A stretch of DNA of 64,000 nt from JAJXZJ01 sp050012855 (GTDB lineage: Bacteria > Verrucomicrobiota > Verrucomicrobiia > Limisphaerales > J093): NCBI GenBank assembly GCA_050012855.1, contig JBEKGJ010000001.1, positions 62,001 through 126,000 on the forward strand, in the 5' to 3' direction. Below are positions 8,682 to 17,849 of this stretch, piece by piece; positions within the stretch are counted from its first letter, which is position 1, and the number at the start of each line of letters is the position of its first letter. Below the pieces are notes generated by a model, which was not told where the DNA came from, ran no database searches, and saw only the letters and a program-made list of their open reading frames with translations. The translations under genes and the position numbers were made by a program.

Positions 8682-9785
8682 CTACGTGCTGAACCGGAAC
8701 AGCAGCACGTCGCCGTCCCGAACCTCATAATCACGTCCTTCGATCCGGTAATGGCCGGTTTCACGGGCGTGGGCGATGGAACCCGCCTTGACCAGGTCCG
8801 CGCAACCCACCGTTTCCGCCTTGATGAAGCCGCGCTCAAAATCGGTGTGAATCGTTCCGGCGGCGCGCGAAGCAGTGTCGCCGCCGTGGATCGTCCAGGC
8901 GCGAGCCTCCTTGTCGTTGAAGGTGAAAAACGTGCGCAACCCCAGCAACCGGTAGGTGTGGTGGATGAGCGTGGCGCCGCCGGGTTCGGCGACCCCCAGT
9001 TCGCGCAAATACGCGGCCGCTTCCTCCGGCGTCAGGTCAATCAGGTCGCTTTCCAGTTGGGCGCACACCACAACCGTCTCCCCGCCCTGGTGGGTGCGCG
9101 CGTAGTTCCGCACCGCCGTCACGAGCGGGTTGGTGTCCACCATGGCAAGGTCGGATTCCTTGACGTTGGCAACGAACAAGGTGGGCCGGCTGGAGAGCAG
9201 GAAGCAGTTCCGGGCGATGGCCCATTCCTCCTTCGCCAGGTGCAGGGTGGCGGCGGGCTGGCCCGTGTTGAGATGCGCCTCCAGACGGTCCAGGATGTGG
9301 CTCTCGGTCACCGCGTGTTTTTCCGCCTGTTTGATCTCCTTGGTGATCTTTTCGCGCCGGCGGCGCACGGCTTCCAGATCCGCCAGCGCCAGTTCGGTGG
9401 CCACGATCTCGATGTCACGCACCGGATCCGGGCTGCCGGTGACATGAACGATGTCCGGATCCTCGAAGCAGCGCACAACGTGCACCAGTGCGTCCACCTC
9501 GCGGATGTGGCTCAGGAACTTGTTGCCCAGGCCTTCGCCCCGCGCCGCGCCCTTGACCAGGCCGGCGATGTCCACAAACTCGACCGTCGCCGGAATGAGC
9601 CTGCCCACCCCGGCGATGCGGGCGATTTGCTCCAGCCGCAGCTCGGGTACGGCGACGACGCCGAGGTTCGGTTCGATGGTACAGAAGGGGTAGTTTTCGG
9701 CCGGCGCCTTGTGCGACCTGATCAGGGCATTGAACAGCGTGGATTTGCCCACGTTGGGCAGTCCGATGATTCCGGCTTTGAGCAT
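8682..9785 (-). CDS. ychF: YchF/OLA1 family redox-regulated ATPase
   Basis: A 367-aa P-loop protein: G1 GLPNVGKST (8-16), G3 DIAG (72-75), an inserted coiled coil (about 130-190) and a C-terminal TGS domain with ARAWTIHGGDTASRAAGTIHTDFERGFIKAE. YchF is an Obg-family ATPase that binds ribosomes and modulates stress and translation; length matches E. coli YchF (363 aa). Start at 9785 (MLKAGIIGLP) is the conserved one. The ndk gene lies 90 bp upstream on the same strand. Confidence 0.95.
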   Translation of the reverse strand: MLKAGIIGLPNVGKSTLFNALIRSHKAPAENYPFCTIEPNLGVVAVPELRLEQIARIAGVGRLIPATVEFVDIAGLVKGAARGEGLGNKFLSHIREVDALVHVVRCFEDPDIVHVTGSPDPVRDIEIVATELALADLEAVRRRREKITKEIKQAEKHAVTESHILDRLEAHLNTGQPAATLHLAKEEWAIARNCFLLSSRPTLFVANVKESDLAMVDTNPLVTAVRNYARTHQGGETVVVCAQLESDLIDLTPEEAAAYLRELGVAEPGGATLIHHTYRLLGLRTFFTFNDKEARAWTIHGGDTASRAAGTIHTDFERGFIKAETVGCADLVKAGSIAHARETGHYRIEGRDYEVRDGDVLLFRFST

Positions 9786-9875
9786 ACGTGTTTCATACCC
9801 GCTGTCCGTCCCGATGAACAGCAGGAAAAGACCGCGCGACGAAACCGACGCAGCCCGTGCTGGGAACAAGCATGT

Positions 9876-10310
9876 TCAACCGAACCAGATCGCGGTCTCG
9901 CGGGCGACGGCTGCTTCGGAGTCGGCCGCGTGCACGAGGTTGTTGGTGGTGCGGTTTTCCGCGTCCGCCCGCGTGATCGTGTCGTTGCCCCAGTCGCCGC
10001 GGATGGTTCCCGCGGGCGCGGTCAAAGGCTCGGTGGGCCCGGTGAGCGCGCGGACCTTGGCGATGGCGTTCGGACCGGCGAGGAGAACGGCGACGAAGGG
10101 CTGGTTCTGGAGCGAACCGGTGGTGCGGCAGAAGGCGCGCTCGTTCTTGATGCGCAGTTCGGCGTAGTGCGCTTCGAGTTGGGCGAGGGTCGGCCGAACG
10201 AAGCGGCAGTTGACGATGCGCAGCCCGGCGGCCTCAAATCGCGCCAGGATGACACCGGCCAGTCGCCGTTCAAGGGCGTCCGGTTTGATCAGAATCAAGG
10301 TTGTTTGCAT
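9876..10310 (-). CDS. ndk: Nucleoside diphosphate kinase
   Basis: A 144-aa protein of normal family length. It starts MQTTLILIKPDAL and ends with the active-site block NLVHAADSEAAVARE, in which His127 is the phospho-accepting histidine (usual motif N-x-x-HGSDS, with Gly-Ser replaced by Ala-Ala here). It transfers the gamma-phosphate from ATP to other nucleoside diphosphates in the cytosol. The nucleotide-binding residues expected in the GxRGDxG region are recognisable as GTIRGDWG. It is probably transcribed with ychF. Confidence 0.95.
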   Translation of the reverse strand: MQTTLILIKPDALERRLAGVILARFEAAGLRIVNCRFVRPTLAQLEAHYAELRIKNERAFCRTTGSLQNQPFVAVLLAGPNAIAKVRALTGPTEPLTAPAGTIRGDWGNDTITRADAENRTTNNLVHAADSEAAVARETAIWFG

Positions 10311-10398
10311 CGCGGCCCAAGAAGTAACCGCAGCGTTCGCCCGAAGCAAGCCGGCGCACGCGGGCCAACCGGGCTCCGGCCACGGCCGCCGGCGCGGT

Positions 10399-10647
10399 TC
10401 AGGCGGTTCCGCCGGGCGGCGGTGCGGCCGACGCTGACGGCGGGCGCTCGAGCCGCTTGAGGGCCAGTTCGAGTTGTTGAATCCGGCTGGAGAGACGCTC
10501 GACGGTCCGGCGCACATCGGCGGGCAGCGCCACGCATTCTTCACAATGGTGCCGCGTGGCCGGGTTGCCCTTGACGGGGTACTCGAACTTCCGGCCACAG
10601 GCGCGACAGGTGCGGGGGCGGGTGCCGGCGGGGGATTTTTCGATCAT
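10399..10647 (-). CDS. Small zinc-ribbon protein with C-terminal coiled coil
   Basis: An 82-aa protein with two CxxC knuckles, Cys14-x2-Cys17 (CRACG) and Cys35-x2-Cys38 (CEEC), preceded by His33-His34. They are spaced as in a treble-clef or zinc ribbon. The second half (residues 41-68) is a heptad-like helix rich in Leu, Arg and Gln (RLSSRIQQLELALKRLE). Function is unknown. It lies 7 bp downstream of the polyferredoxin gene on the same strand, so it may be the last gene of the redox operon or a small nucleic-acid-binding protein. Confidence 0.7.
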   Translation of the reverse strand: MIEKSPAGTRPRTCRACGRKFEYPVKGNPATRHHCEECVALPADVRRTVERLSSRIQQLELALKRLERPPSASAAPPPGGTA

Positions 10648-10654
10648 GGGCGGT

Positions 10655-12214
10655 TCAGCGGTTGCGTTTGCTCAAATCGCGTGCGGCGCTGGTAACCCCG
10701 CCGTCCATCAGCAACCGGCGGTCGCGCGACCGGGTTTCGCCCACGGCCGATACGCGGATGGCCGCTTCGTCGGTGACCGGGCACTCGTGCTCGCAGATGC
10801 CGCAACCGATGCACAGGCTCGGGTCCACGTAGGGCCGGCGCAGGGTGATCGGCGTGCCGTCGCGCTTGGTGATGGTGACTTCGCGCGAGTAGATCGCCTT
10901 GGGCGAGGTCGGGCATACTTCCTCGCAGACCACGCACGGGGTTTCCATGCTCCAGGGCAGGCAGCGGCCGTGGTCGTAAAAGGCCGTTCCCAGCCGCACC
11001 GGTCCCTGGTTGGCGAATTCGCCGACGCCGGTTTTCTCCTCGATCGTGATCCGCTGGATGGCGCCCGTGGGACAAACCTGGCCGCACAGAGTGCAGTTCA
11101 GTTCGCAGTAACCGAGCTTCATGTTGAGGATCGGCGTCCAGATGCCTTCCAGGCCCGACTCAAGGAAACTGGGCTGCAGGACGTTCGTCGGGCACGCCCG
11201 GATGCACTGGTCGCACTTGATGCAGCGGTCGAGGAACGCCTTCTCCTCGACCGAACCGGGCGGGCGGATGACCTTCTTGCTGTAATCCCGGTCGGACGCG
11301 CCCGATGTGCGGCCGAACGCGAACCAACCCAGACCCAGCAGGCTGCCCAGCAGCGCTCGCCGCGCCGGCACCGCGGGCGTCGCGATCTCGCGTTTCAAGG
11401 ACGGCATGAACTTGAACGAGATGGCGTCCTCCGGGCAGTCCTCGATGCAGTTGAAACAGACGAAGCACTCGCTCTTGCGCAGTTGCGTGTGCGGATCGGA
11501 CGCCCCTTCGCAGTTCTTCAGGCACAGGTCGCAGTCCACGCACTTGTGCGGGTCGCGGTCAATCCGCCAGAGCGCAAAAGTGGACAGCGTGCCGAGGAAC
11601 GCGCCCAGCGGGCAAAGGACGCGGCAGAAGAACCGCGGGATGACCACGTTCATCCCCACCAGCACCAGGAGCAGAAAACCGATGACCCAGGCGCCGGCGT
11701 GAAAATACTGCCGCACATAGAAGCTCGAAGGCACGATCAGGTTGAGCGTCGGCAGAATGGCGGTCGTCATCGAGCGATGAAACAGACAGATCGGGTCGAG
11801 CAGGCCGATCTGGAGCGAACCGAAGATCGCCGCCACCAGCATGCCGATGAGGATGACGTATTTGACCGAGTAAAGCTTGTAATAGCGGTTCGCCTCGATG
11901 CGTTCCCGCTCCTCGGCACGGCCCCGGCCCAGCAGCCAGCCCGTGAAATGGTGCAGGATGCCGTAGGGGCAGATCCAGTTGCAGAAAATCCGGCCCAGCA
12001 GCAGCGTGGGAATGATCAGCACCAGGCTCCAGAGCAGGCCGATGTACACCGTGTGGGTGGTGATCGCCGTGGCCGCCGCCACCAGCGGGTCCAGTTCGAG
12101 AAATAGCGAAACCGGGTAGCCCTTGAGGTAGCGGAGATCGGTGATGACGACAAAGAACAGGAACAGGCCGAAAAAGAACACCTGCGAGATGCGGCGGGCG
12201 GTGCGGGCTTTCAT
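10655..12214 (-). CDS. Membrane-bound polyferredoxin (NapH/RdxA-like 4Fe-4S protein)
   Basis: A 519-aa protein with five or six transmembrane helices in its first 240 residues. Two NapH-type motifs, CNWICPYG and CRVLCPLG, lie at the membrane edge. The rest carries multiple ferredoxin clusters: CVDCDLCLKNC, CFVCFNCIEDCP, CIKCDQCIRACP, CTLCGQVCP, CVVCEEVCP and CIGCGICEHECP. Such proteins pass electrons from quinol or ferredoxin across or along the cytoplasmic membrane to periplasmic or cytosolic reductases. It follows a Tat-exported DUF362 protein by 28 bp. I infer that it wires the exported oxidoreductases of this operon to the membrane quinone pool. Confidence 0.88.
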   Translation of the reverse strand: MKARTARRISQVFFFGLFLFFVVITDLRYLKGYPVSLFLELDPLVAAATAITTHTVYIGLLWSLVLIIPTLLLGRIFCNWICPYGILHHFTGWLLGRGRAEERERIEANRYYKLYSVKYVILIGMLVAAIFGSLQIGLLDPICLFHRSMTTAILPTLNLIVPSSFYVRQYFHAGAWVIGFLLLVLVGMNVVIPRFFCRVLCPLGAFLGTLSTFALWRIDRDPHKCVDCDLCLKNCEGASDPHTQLRKSECFVCFNCIEDCPEDAISFKFMPSLKREIATPAVPARRALLGSLLGLGWFAFGRTSGASDRDYSKKVIRPPGSVEEKAFLDRCIKCDQCIRACPTNVLQPSFLESGLEGIWTPILNMKLGYCELNCTLCGQVCPTGAIQRITIEEKTGVGEFANQGPVRLGTAFYDHGRCLPWSMETPCVVCEEVCPTSPKAIYSREVTITKRDGTPITLRRPYVDPSLCIGCGICEHECPVTDEAAIRVSAVGETRSRDRRLLMDGGVTSAARDLSKRNR

Positions 12215-12242
12215 GGCGGGGATGGACGCGTCCGGCGGCAGG

Positions 12243-13274
12243 TCAGGCCTGCACTTCCTTCCAAACCGTTTCCTTCCAGTTCTTGTTGCCCAGGCCGCGG
12301 TCGTGGGCTTTGTGGATGTAGGTTAGTTCCTCGAGGTCGCGTTCCATCAGGTGCGTGTAACCGTAGCTGTCCACGGCCACCATGTCGGTGCCAGCCACGA
12401 CGGTCCCCATCGGCTTGACGTCGGACAGCCGGCCGCCGGTTGGGCCGTTCTTCATGAGCACGTTCATGCCGTCGAGCACGACCAGGGTCGGCTTCATCAT
12501 GAGCGCGAAATCGGAGACGATGCTGTGGATGAACTGATGGAACTGGTTGCGGCGCCCGCCGAGGAGGCCGTACCAGTTCTTCATCGTCATCGAGGCGTGG
12601 CAGAGATTGTGGTCCTTGCACGGCGCGACGCCGATGACCTTGGTGGCCCGCTTGAAGGGTTCGTGGAAGAAAGTCCAGTTCTTCAGCACCTCGCCCTTGA
12701 GCTGGAGCGGCGCAAAGGAGTTCGACTCCGGATAAAGGAGGTCCAGGTTCAATTCGTCCGCCACCGCGCGCAGGCCGCTCTTGAGGAAGCATCCCGCCGG
12801 GCTGTTAATCGGGTTGTCCGCGATGAACACGCGCTTCGCCCCCGCTTCGAGCACCAGCTTCGCCACGGCCCGCAGCGCCGCCGGATGCGTCGTGGCCGCC
12901 AGCGCCGGCGGCCGGTCGAACGCCACGTTCGGCTTGATCATCACGATGTCGCCCTTGCGGATGAAGCGGGACATCCCGCCCAGCGCGCCGATGGCGGCGC
13001 GGACCGCCGTCTCGTGGTTCTGGCCGTGCGCAATGGCCAGCGACGGCAACAGCTTGTTGGGTTCGATGGCGTAGCTGGCCAGTTGCAGTCCGTGCTGCGC
13101 TTCGAAGCCCGGCACAAAATGTTTGGGCTGCCAGAGGGCGTAGCCGCCGGCGGCCGCGCCGGCGATGGCCGCGCCGGTTGCGCCGACGCGCAGCAGAAAT
13201 TCGCGCCGGCTGGTGCCCTCGGGCGTTCCTTGGGCCGCGCGCCTGGGTTCATTCTCGTTTCCGTTCATAGTCAT
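12243..13274 (-). CDS. Tat-exported DUF362 domain protein
   Basis: A 343-aa protein with a twin-arginine leader (SRREFLLRVGATGA, Arg23-Arg24) and a DUF362 domain over most of the rest. The domain landmarks GDIVMIKPNVAFD and HNLCHASMTMKNWYGLLGG are present. DUF362 proteins often accompany ferredoxins and are thought to be iron-sulfur or redox proteins; the reaction is unknown. The start at 13274 is chosen over an in-frame ATG five codons upstream because a strong GGAGGAGG ribosome site sits right before it. It lies between a DUF6599-like gene (24 bp) and the polyferredoxin gene (28 bp). Confidence 0.85.
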   Translation of the reverse strand: MTMNGNENEPRRAAQGTPEGTSRREFLLRVGATGAAIAGAAAGGYALWQPKHFVPGFEAQHGLQLASYAIEPNKLLPSLAIAHGQNHETAVRAAIGALGGMSRFIRKGDIVMIKPNVAFDRPPALAATTHPAALRAVAKLVLEAGAKRVFIADNPINSPAGCFLKSGLRAVADELNLDLLYPESNSFAPLQLKGEVLKNWTFFHEPFKRATKVIGVAPCKDHNLCHASMTMKNWYGLLGGRRNQFHQFIHSIVSDFALMMKPTLVVLDGMNVLMKNGPTGGRLSDVKPMGTVVAGTDMVAVDSYGYTHLMERDLEELTYIHKAHDRGLGNKNWKETVWKEVQA

Positions 13275-13298
13275 GCTTCCTCCTCCCATAGCGGCGCG

Positions 13299-14489
13299 TT
13301 AGTGGAGCTGGCCTTGCAGGTATTGCTCCACAAAATGGCGGGCGGCGGTCGCGTCGTCCGCGTCAAACACCCCGCCCAGCTCGCCCTCGCGCTGGTAAAT
13401 CACCTTGGTGGTGCCGAAGCTCTCGGCGGCGAACAGCTTCGCCCCCGCCACCGCCGCCAGCAGCGTCACCTTGCCGCCAAACTTCCCGGAAAAATCCACA
13501 TAGCTCTGCCACGCCGCCGCCGCCTCGGCCGGGGTGGTCATCATCAGGAAGAATGGCAGCCTTTTGCCCTCAAATTCATAGTTCGCCTGGAACACGTTTT
13601 TGAGGAAGGACTGGCCCAGGGCGTTCGCCTCCACGAACGCGACGCTCGTGGAAATCAAACCCTCGACCGGCAACCGCCGGCGTCCGCCCAGCCCGGTGTC
13701 GTCGGCCGGTAGCGCCTTCATCCGGTCCGCCGCGATGGCCAGGGCCAGGGTCATCGTCCCGGCGTTCTGATCGGAAGCGATGATCTGCACGTACTGCGCG
13801 CCTTGCCGGAAAAAGAAACCCATCTCCCCGGCGTAGCCGTCCGCCGCAAAGTCGAGCGACTTGCCTTTGGGATCGCGTTCCAGAGCGAACATCCCGAAGG
13901 CGTTCACGGGCGTGTCGAACCGGAACTCGAACACATCCACGAAACTGCCGACGCTGCCCTCCACCGCGAAAGAGCGGCAGCGAAGCTGCTGGAAATGGAA
14001 TCCCTGGTAGGCCGGCGCCCGGCCGTCAATCTTCTCGAACAGGTTGTTCGACCCGTAAAACTCCGTGTCGCTCATCGGCTTGAGACCGGCGATGGCGAGC
14101 GTGAGCGGTTCACCCTTGATTGGGGCGCTGGGTGCCGCGGCGGCGCCTTCCTCCCCCCCTTCGGCAGGTTCGGTAGCGGTGGCGTCAGGGGCGCGTCTGG
14201 CCGCCGCTCGGGTACTCGCGGCTTCCTCCGGCCGCACGTCCACCGCCCGTACCGTCGCCGCCTTGCCTTCCACCTCGGCCACGGTGGATTTCAAGGCGTC
14301 GGTGCGGAGCGCGTAACGGTCGGGGTTGTAATGCCGGCCCTTCATCCAAATGGCGACACCGATGGCCCCGAGCAGGGCGACGATCGCCACGCTGAGGACG
14401 CGCTCGGTCGCCGACACCCGGGTGCGCAGGAACGCCTTCCGATTGCGACCGGGAGCGGAACGGGGAGTGGCGACCGACGTTGGAGCCAT
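13299..14489 (-). CDS. Membrane-anchored DUF6599-like protein
   Basis: A 396-aa protein with one N-terminal transmembrane helix (about 31-48) after a basic head. A low-complexity Ala/Glu/Arg linker (about 85-130) and a soluble C-terminal domain follow. The domain contains NLFEKIDGRAPAYQGF, which resembles the LFEYINGGAELY block of the DUF6599 family; I assign the family from memory of that motif, without an alignment. It presumably faces the periplasm. Gene order aldo/keto reductase, this gene, DUF362, polyferredoxin with short gaps argues for one operon. Confidence 0.7.
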   Translation of the reverse strand: MAPTSVATPRSAPGRNRKAFLRTRVSATERVLSVAIVALLGAIGVAIWMKGRHYNPDRYALRTDALKSTVAEVEGKAATVRAVDVRPEEAASTRAAARRAPDATATEPAEGGEEGAAAAPSAPIKGEPLTLAIAGLKPMSDTEFYGSNNLFEKIDGRAPAYQGFHFQQLRCRSFAVEGSVGSFVDVFEFRFDTPVNAFGMFALERDPKGKSLDFAADGYAGEMGFFFRQGAQYVQIIASDQNAGTMTLALAIAADRMKALPADDTGLGGRRRLPVEGLISTSVAFVEANALGQSFLKNVFQANYEFEGKRLPFFLMMTTPAEAAAAWQSYVDFSGKFGGKVTLLAAVAGAKLFAAESFGTTKVIYQREGELGGVFDADDATAARHFVEQYLQGQLH

Positions 14490-14506
14490 GCAGGGCAGGC
14501 GCAGGC

Positions 14507-15742
14507 TCAGGCGAAGTAGCGCTGGGCGCGCCGGATGATGTCCGGATAATCGGTGTGGAAGGCACAGGCGTCGCGCAGGGCCGCCAGGTCCACCTGGCTG
14601 GCGTCGCGCGCCGTTGCCGGCAGCGCGTGGTAAAGGTCGCGCGCGCCGGTGTGGCCGTCCTGTTCGTAGTAGGTGACGAACCGCGAGATGTCCAGCATCG
14701 CGAAGGCGGACGCGGCGGCGAACGTGTTGCAGGAAGGGCAACCCGGGCACATCGTGCGGCGGTGCGCGAGGATGGTTTCCTTCAGCACGTCGAGATGCGC
14801 GGTCTTGAGCGGCGTCTTATACGAGCGGGCGGCGGTGCTGCTGGCCTGCATCTGCTCCACGTTGTCAATCATGTTGCAGACGACGGCAATGCGCGGATCG
14901 CTCCACACGGCGTGCAGCACGGCCTGATGTGTGGTGAGTCCCAGTTTGTCGAACTCCGGCAGGCGCTTGGGAACATCATGCGTGTTGCGCATGGTCTTCA
15001 TCGCGACCAGCGCAATGCCCTTGTCGTGGCAGGCGTCCAGCGCCCGGTCGAACGCGTCGCCCTTGGTGAAAAACGGCGTGTATTTGAGCATGATGATGTC
15101 CACAAACCCGCCCTCCGCCGCGGCGCTGAGATAATCGTTCAGCCGCGCGTCGTGGCAGGAGAAACCCACCATCTTCACCTTGCCCGAGCTTTTCAGTTTC
15201 TCGGCAACCCGCTTGAATTCGTCGCTCTTGGGCCATTCGAGGGAAGCCTCGCCGTATTCGCCTGGACCGATGCCATGAATGTAGAAGGCGTCGAGATACT
15301 TCGTGCCGCATCGTTCCAGGCGGCGGTCAACCATTTCCAGGAGCTGCTCCGGTCCTTTGTGGGGATGATCCTTCGAGACGAGGAAAATCTCCTTGCGGCG
15401 CTCCGGATACTTTTCCAGCCAGCCGCCGAAAAACGTCTCCGACTTGCCGTTCACATAACAGTCCGCCGTGTCGAAATAGCGGATGCCCATGGACCAGGCG
15501 ATGTCGATGTACTGCGGGCTGAGGGCGCTCATCATGCCGCCCATGCAGAGGATGGTGACCTTGGGGCCGTTCTTGCCCAACTGCCGCAGCGGCAGGGGGC
15601 CGGTGTTTTCGGCGGCACTGGCCGGCGCCGCCGGGGCGGCGTCCTGGGCCATGACTGCCGGTGCGGCCGCCAGGGCCACGGGCACGGTCATGGCATTCCG
15701 GAGGAACTGGCGGCGGGAGGAGGAACCAACTATTTTTTGCAT
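14507..15742 (-). CDS. Tat-exported aldo/keto reductase with C-terminal Cys cluster
   Basis: A 411-aa protein with a twin-arginine leader (SSRRQFLRNA, Arg10-Arg11, then a hydrophobic Ala-rich core). An aldo/keto reductase barrel follows (about 50-350). The catalytic tetrad is recognisable: Asp in FDTAD, Tyr in CYVNG, Lys in LVSKDH and His in YIHGIG. A C-terminal CPGCPSC motif in the last 80 residues resembles a ferredoxin-like half-site as seen in iron-sulfur aldo/keto reductases. It is the first gene of the putative redox operon. Export of a folded, cofactor-loaded enzyme explains the Tat signal. The substrate is unknown. Confidence 0.87.
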   Translation of the reverse strand: MQKIVGSSSRRQFLRNAMTVPVALAAAPAVMAQDAAPAAPASAAENTGPLPLRQLGKNGPKVTILCMGGMMSALSPQYIDIAWSMGIRYFDTADCYVNGKSETFFGGWLEKYPERRKEIFLVSKDHPHKGPEQLLEMVDRRLERCGTKYLDAFYIHGIGPGEYGEASLEWPKSDEFKRVAEKLKSSGKVKMVGFSCHDARLNDYLSAAAEGGFVDIIMLKYTPFFTKGDAFDRALDACHDKGIALVAMKTMRNTHDVPKRLPEFDKLGLTTHQAVLHAVWSDPRIAVVCNMIDNVEQMQASSTAARSYKTPLKTAHLDVLKETILAHRRTMCPGCPSCNTFAAASAFAMLDISRFVTYYEQDGHTGARDLYHALPATARDASQVDLAALRDACAFHTDYPDIIRRAQRYFA

Positions 15743-15891
15743 AAACACAACAAATTTTGCCCATAAGCTACCACTTGCCCAAGACCTTGCAAGGGGTAAA
15801 GCGGCAGGACGCGTTTTTCTCGTTGCGGCCACGCTGCCCCTTGCCGCTGAAAACCCTCGCAGCCTCCGACCGCGAGCGCTATCCTCTTGGC

Positions 15892-17442
15892 ATGCGCCGT
15901 CCCGCCCTGGTGTTGATTGCCGTCGTCATCCTGGCCTGCGCCGCACGCGCCGGTGACTGGCCCCAATGGGCTGGTTCCGATGCCAAGAACATGGTCTCGC
16001 CCGAAGTGGGCCTGCCCGATTCGTTTGTGCCGGGAGAAAAGCAATCCGACGGCACGATCGACCTGGCGACCGCCCGGAACGTCAGGTGGGGAGTCAGGGT
16101 CGGCAACGCCATTTATGCCACGCCGTCCATCGCCAACGGAAGGATCTTCGTGGGCGGCATGGACCAGGCGAACGGCATCTTCGTTTGCCTGGAGGCGGCC
16201 ACCGGAAAGGTCCTCTGGAAATGGCAGGCTCCCGCGAAGCAATTCCCGAAGGACATCGCCGGCTTTCACCTCGGCATCTACGAGATCCCGGCCCAGATGG
16301 GGGTGTGTTCCACGGCCGCGATCACTGGCGGCCGCGTTTACTTCGTAAGCCACCGCTTTGAGGTCGTGTGTTTGGACGTCAACGGACTGGCCGGAACGGA
16401 GGCCGGCAATGCGCGCGTCATCTGGACCTTCGACATGCAGACGAACGCCGGCGTCTTTCCCTGTGATGCGTCGAACGGCTCGCCACTGATTGACGGCGAG
16501 CTGCTTTACGTGCCGACGTCCAACGGCGTGGATCGAAATTCGTTCAGCGATCCACGAAAGGAAAAAAACCGCAAATTCCCAGCCCCGGATGCGCCCAACA
16601 TTATCGCCCTCGACAAGCGCACCGGCCGGCAGGTGGCCAGCGATGACACCCACATCACCGACAACCTGCTGCATGGACAATGGTCGTCGCTCTCCTTGGG
16701 CAAGGTGGGCGGGCGGAAATTGCTGTTTTTCGGCGGCGGTGACGGCTGTTGCTACGCCTTCGCGGCGCTGGCGTCGGTGCCGGAGAAACCAGTCAAGCTA
16801 AAGACGGTGTGGTCGTACAACTGCATTCCGCCGGAATACAAGGCGGCGGCGAGTAACGACCGGATCACCCACTATTGCCTGGGCGACAAGCGGGTCAGCG
16901 GCACGCTCAACAAGGATGACGGGACGTTCATGGGCGAGAGCGAGATCATCGGCACGCCGGTCTTTTATCACAATCGCATCTACGTGGCCATTGGCCGCGA
17001 TCCTGAGCATGGCCGGGGACGCGGCGCATTGCACTGCATTGACGCGACCGGGACGGGGGACATTACCCAGACGGGCCGGGTGTGGACGTACCAAGGCCTG
17101 GACCGGACCCTCTCGACGGTTTCCATCGCGGATGGCCTGCTCTATATCTGTGATGTCGGCGGGCGTCTGCACTGTGTGGATGCAGAATCGGGACAGTGCT
17201 ACTGGGTTCACGAGAGTAACTCGACCGTTTGGGGATCAACGCTTGTGGCGGACGGGAAGGTTTATATGCCCTCGCCGAAGGGCTTGATCGTGCTGGCTTC
17301 TGGCAAGGAGAAAAAGATCCTCAGCCAGATCAATGTTGGGGCGACGATTGATTCCACGCCGGTCGTGTCCAACGGCACGCTCTACATCGCATCGCGCGCC
17401 GGCTGGCTTTGGGCGGTCAGTCACGGCCTGCCGCTGAATTAG
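15892..17442 (+). CDS. Secreted PQQ-type beta-propeller protein
   Basis: A 516-aa protein with a signal peptide (about 1-20, ...ILACAARAG) and a beta-propeller of PQQ-like repeats. Blade motifs of the type LEAATGKVLWKWQ, ALDKRTGRQVA, CVDAESGQCYWVHE and GKVYMPSPKGLIVLAS are spaced along the chain. Verrucomicrobia and Planctomycetes carry many such proteins. They resemble BamB or quinoprotein dehydrogenases, but no cofactor or catalytic set is evident, so a structural or binding role is as likely as an enzymatic one. Start at 15892 opens the leader. It is divergent from the aldo/keto reductase gene, with starts 149 bp apart. Confidence 0.85.
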   Translation: MRRPALVLIAVVILACAARAGDWPQWAGSDAKNMVSPEVGLPDSFVPGEKQSDGTIDLATARNVRWGVRVGNAIYATPSIANGRIFVGGMDQANGIFVCLEAATGKVLWKWQAPAKQFPKDIAGFHLGIYEIPAQMGVCSTAAITGGRVYFVSHRFEVVCLDVNGLAGTEAGNARVIWTFDMQTNAGVFPCDASNGSPLIDGELLYVPTSNGVDRNSFSDPRKEKNRKFPAPDAPNIIALDKRTGRQVASDDTHITDNLLHGQWSSLSLGKVGGRKLLFFGGGDGCCYAFAALASVPEKPVKLKTVWSYNCIPPEYKAAASNDRITHYCLGDKRVSGTLNKDDGTFMGESEIIGTPVFYHNRIYVAIGRDPEHGRGRGALHCIDATGTGDITQTGRVWTYQGLDRTLSTVSIADGLLYICDVGGRLHCVDAESGQCYWVHESNSTVWGSTLVADGKVYMPSPKGLIVLASGKEKKILSQINVGATIDSTPVVSNGTLYIASRAGWLWAVSHGLPLN

Positions 17443-17849
17443 AGCGGTGAGCGCCGCTGGACGACTCAGGGATGGTCACCGTGATGGCGGGGTCAGTTCC
17501 TTGGGCTGAACTCTCGTTAATGGCGGCCCCGGAATATTGTGCTCCGCGATGCCGGGGAGTTTTAGCTGCCGTAGTTGCACGAGAACGCGTGTTCTCCCCG
17601 GTCTTTTCCAATGCCCGGCCATCTCGACCTTTTCACCCCTCGCCAGGTGTACCGCCAAACGCTCCAGGATCGAATTTCGGTGAATAGTAAGAACCCTGAT
17701 GCCCCTAGCGTAAGTGGGCTGCCAAGGAATTGATCCAGCGAGTACTTTTTCCGACTTTTAAACATCCTCGGGTATTTGGCCCCCAGCCATCAGCGGAAAC
17801 ATCAGCGGAAGCATTGCCAGGAGCGAAGTCTGTGGGCATACTGGCAGCG
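17443..17849. other. Spacer with no recognised gene
   Basis: 407 bp between two plus-strand genes. Short frames on the minus strand have mixed composition and no start site or family resemblance. The last 100 bp are more AT-rich and probably hold the promoter of the DUF4185-GH10 gene. Confidence 0.4.
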
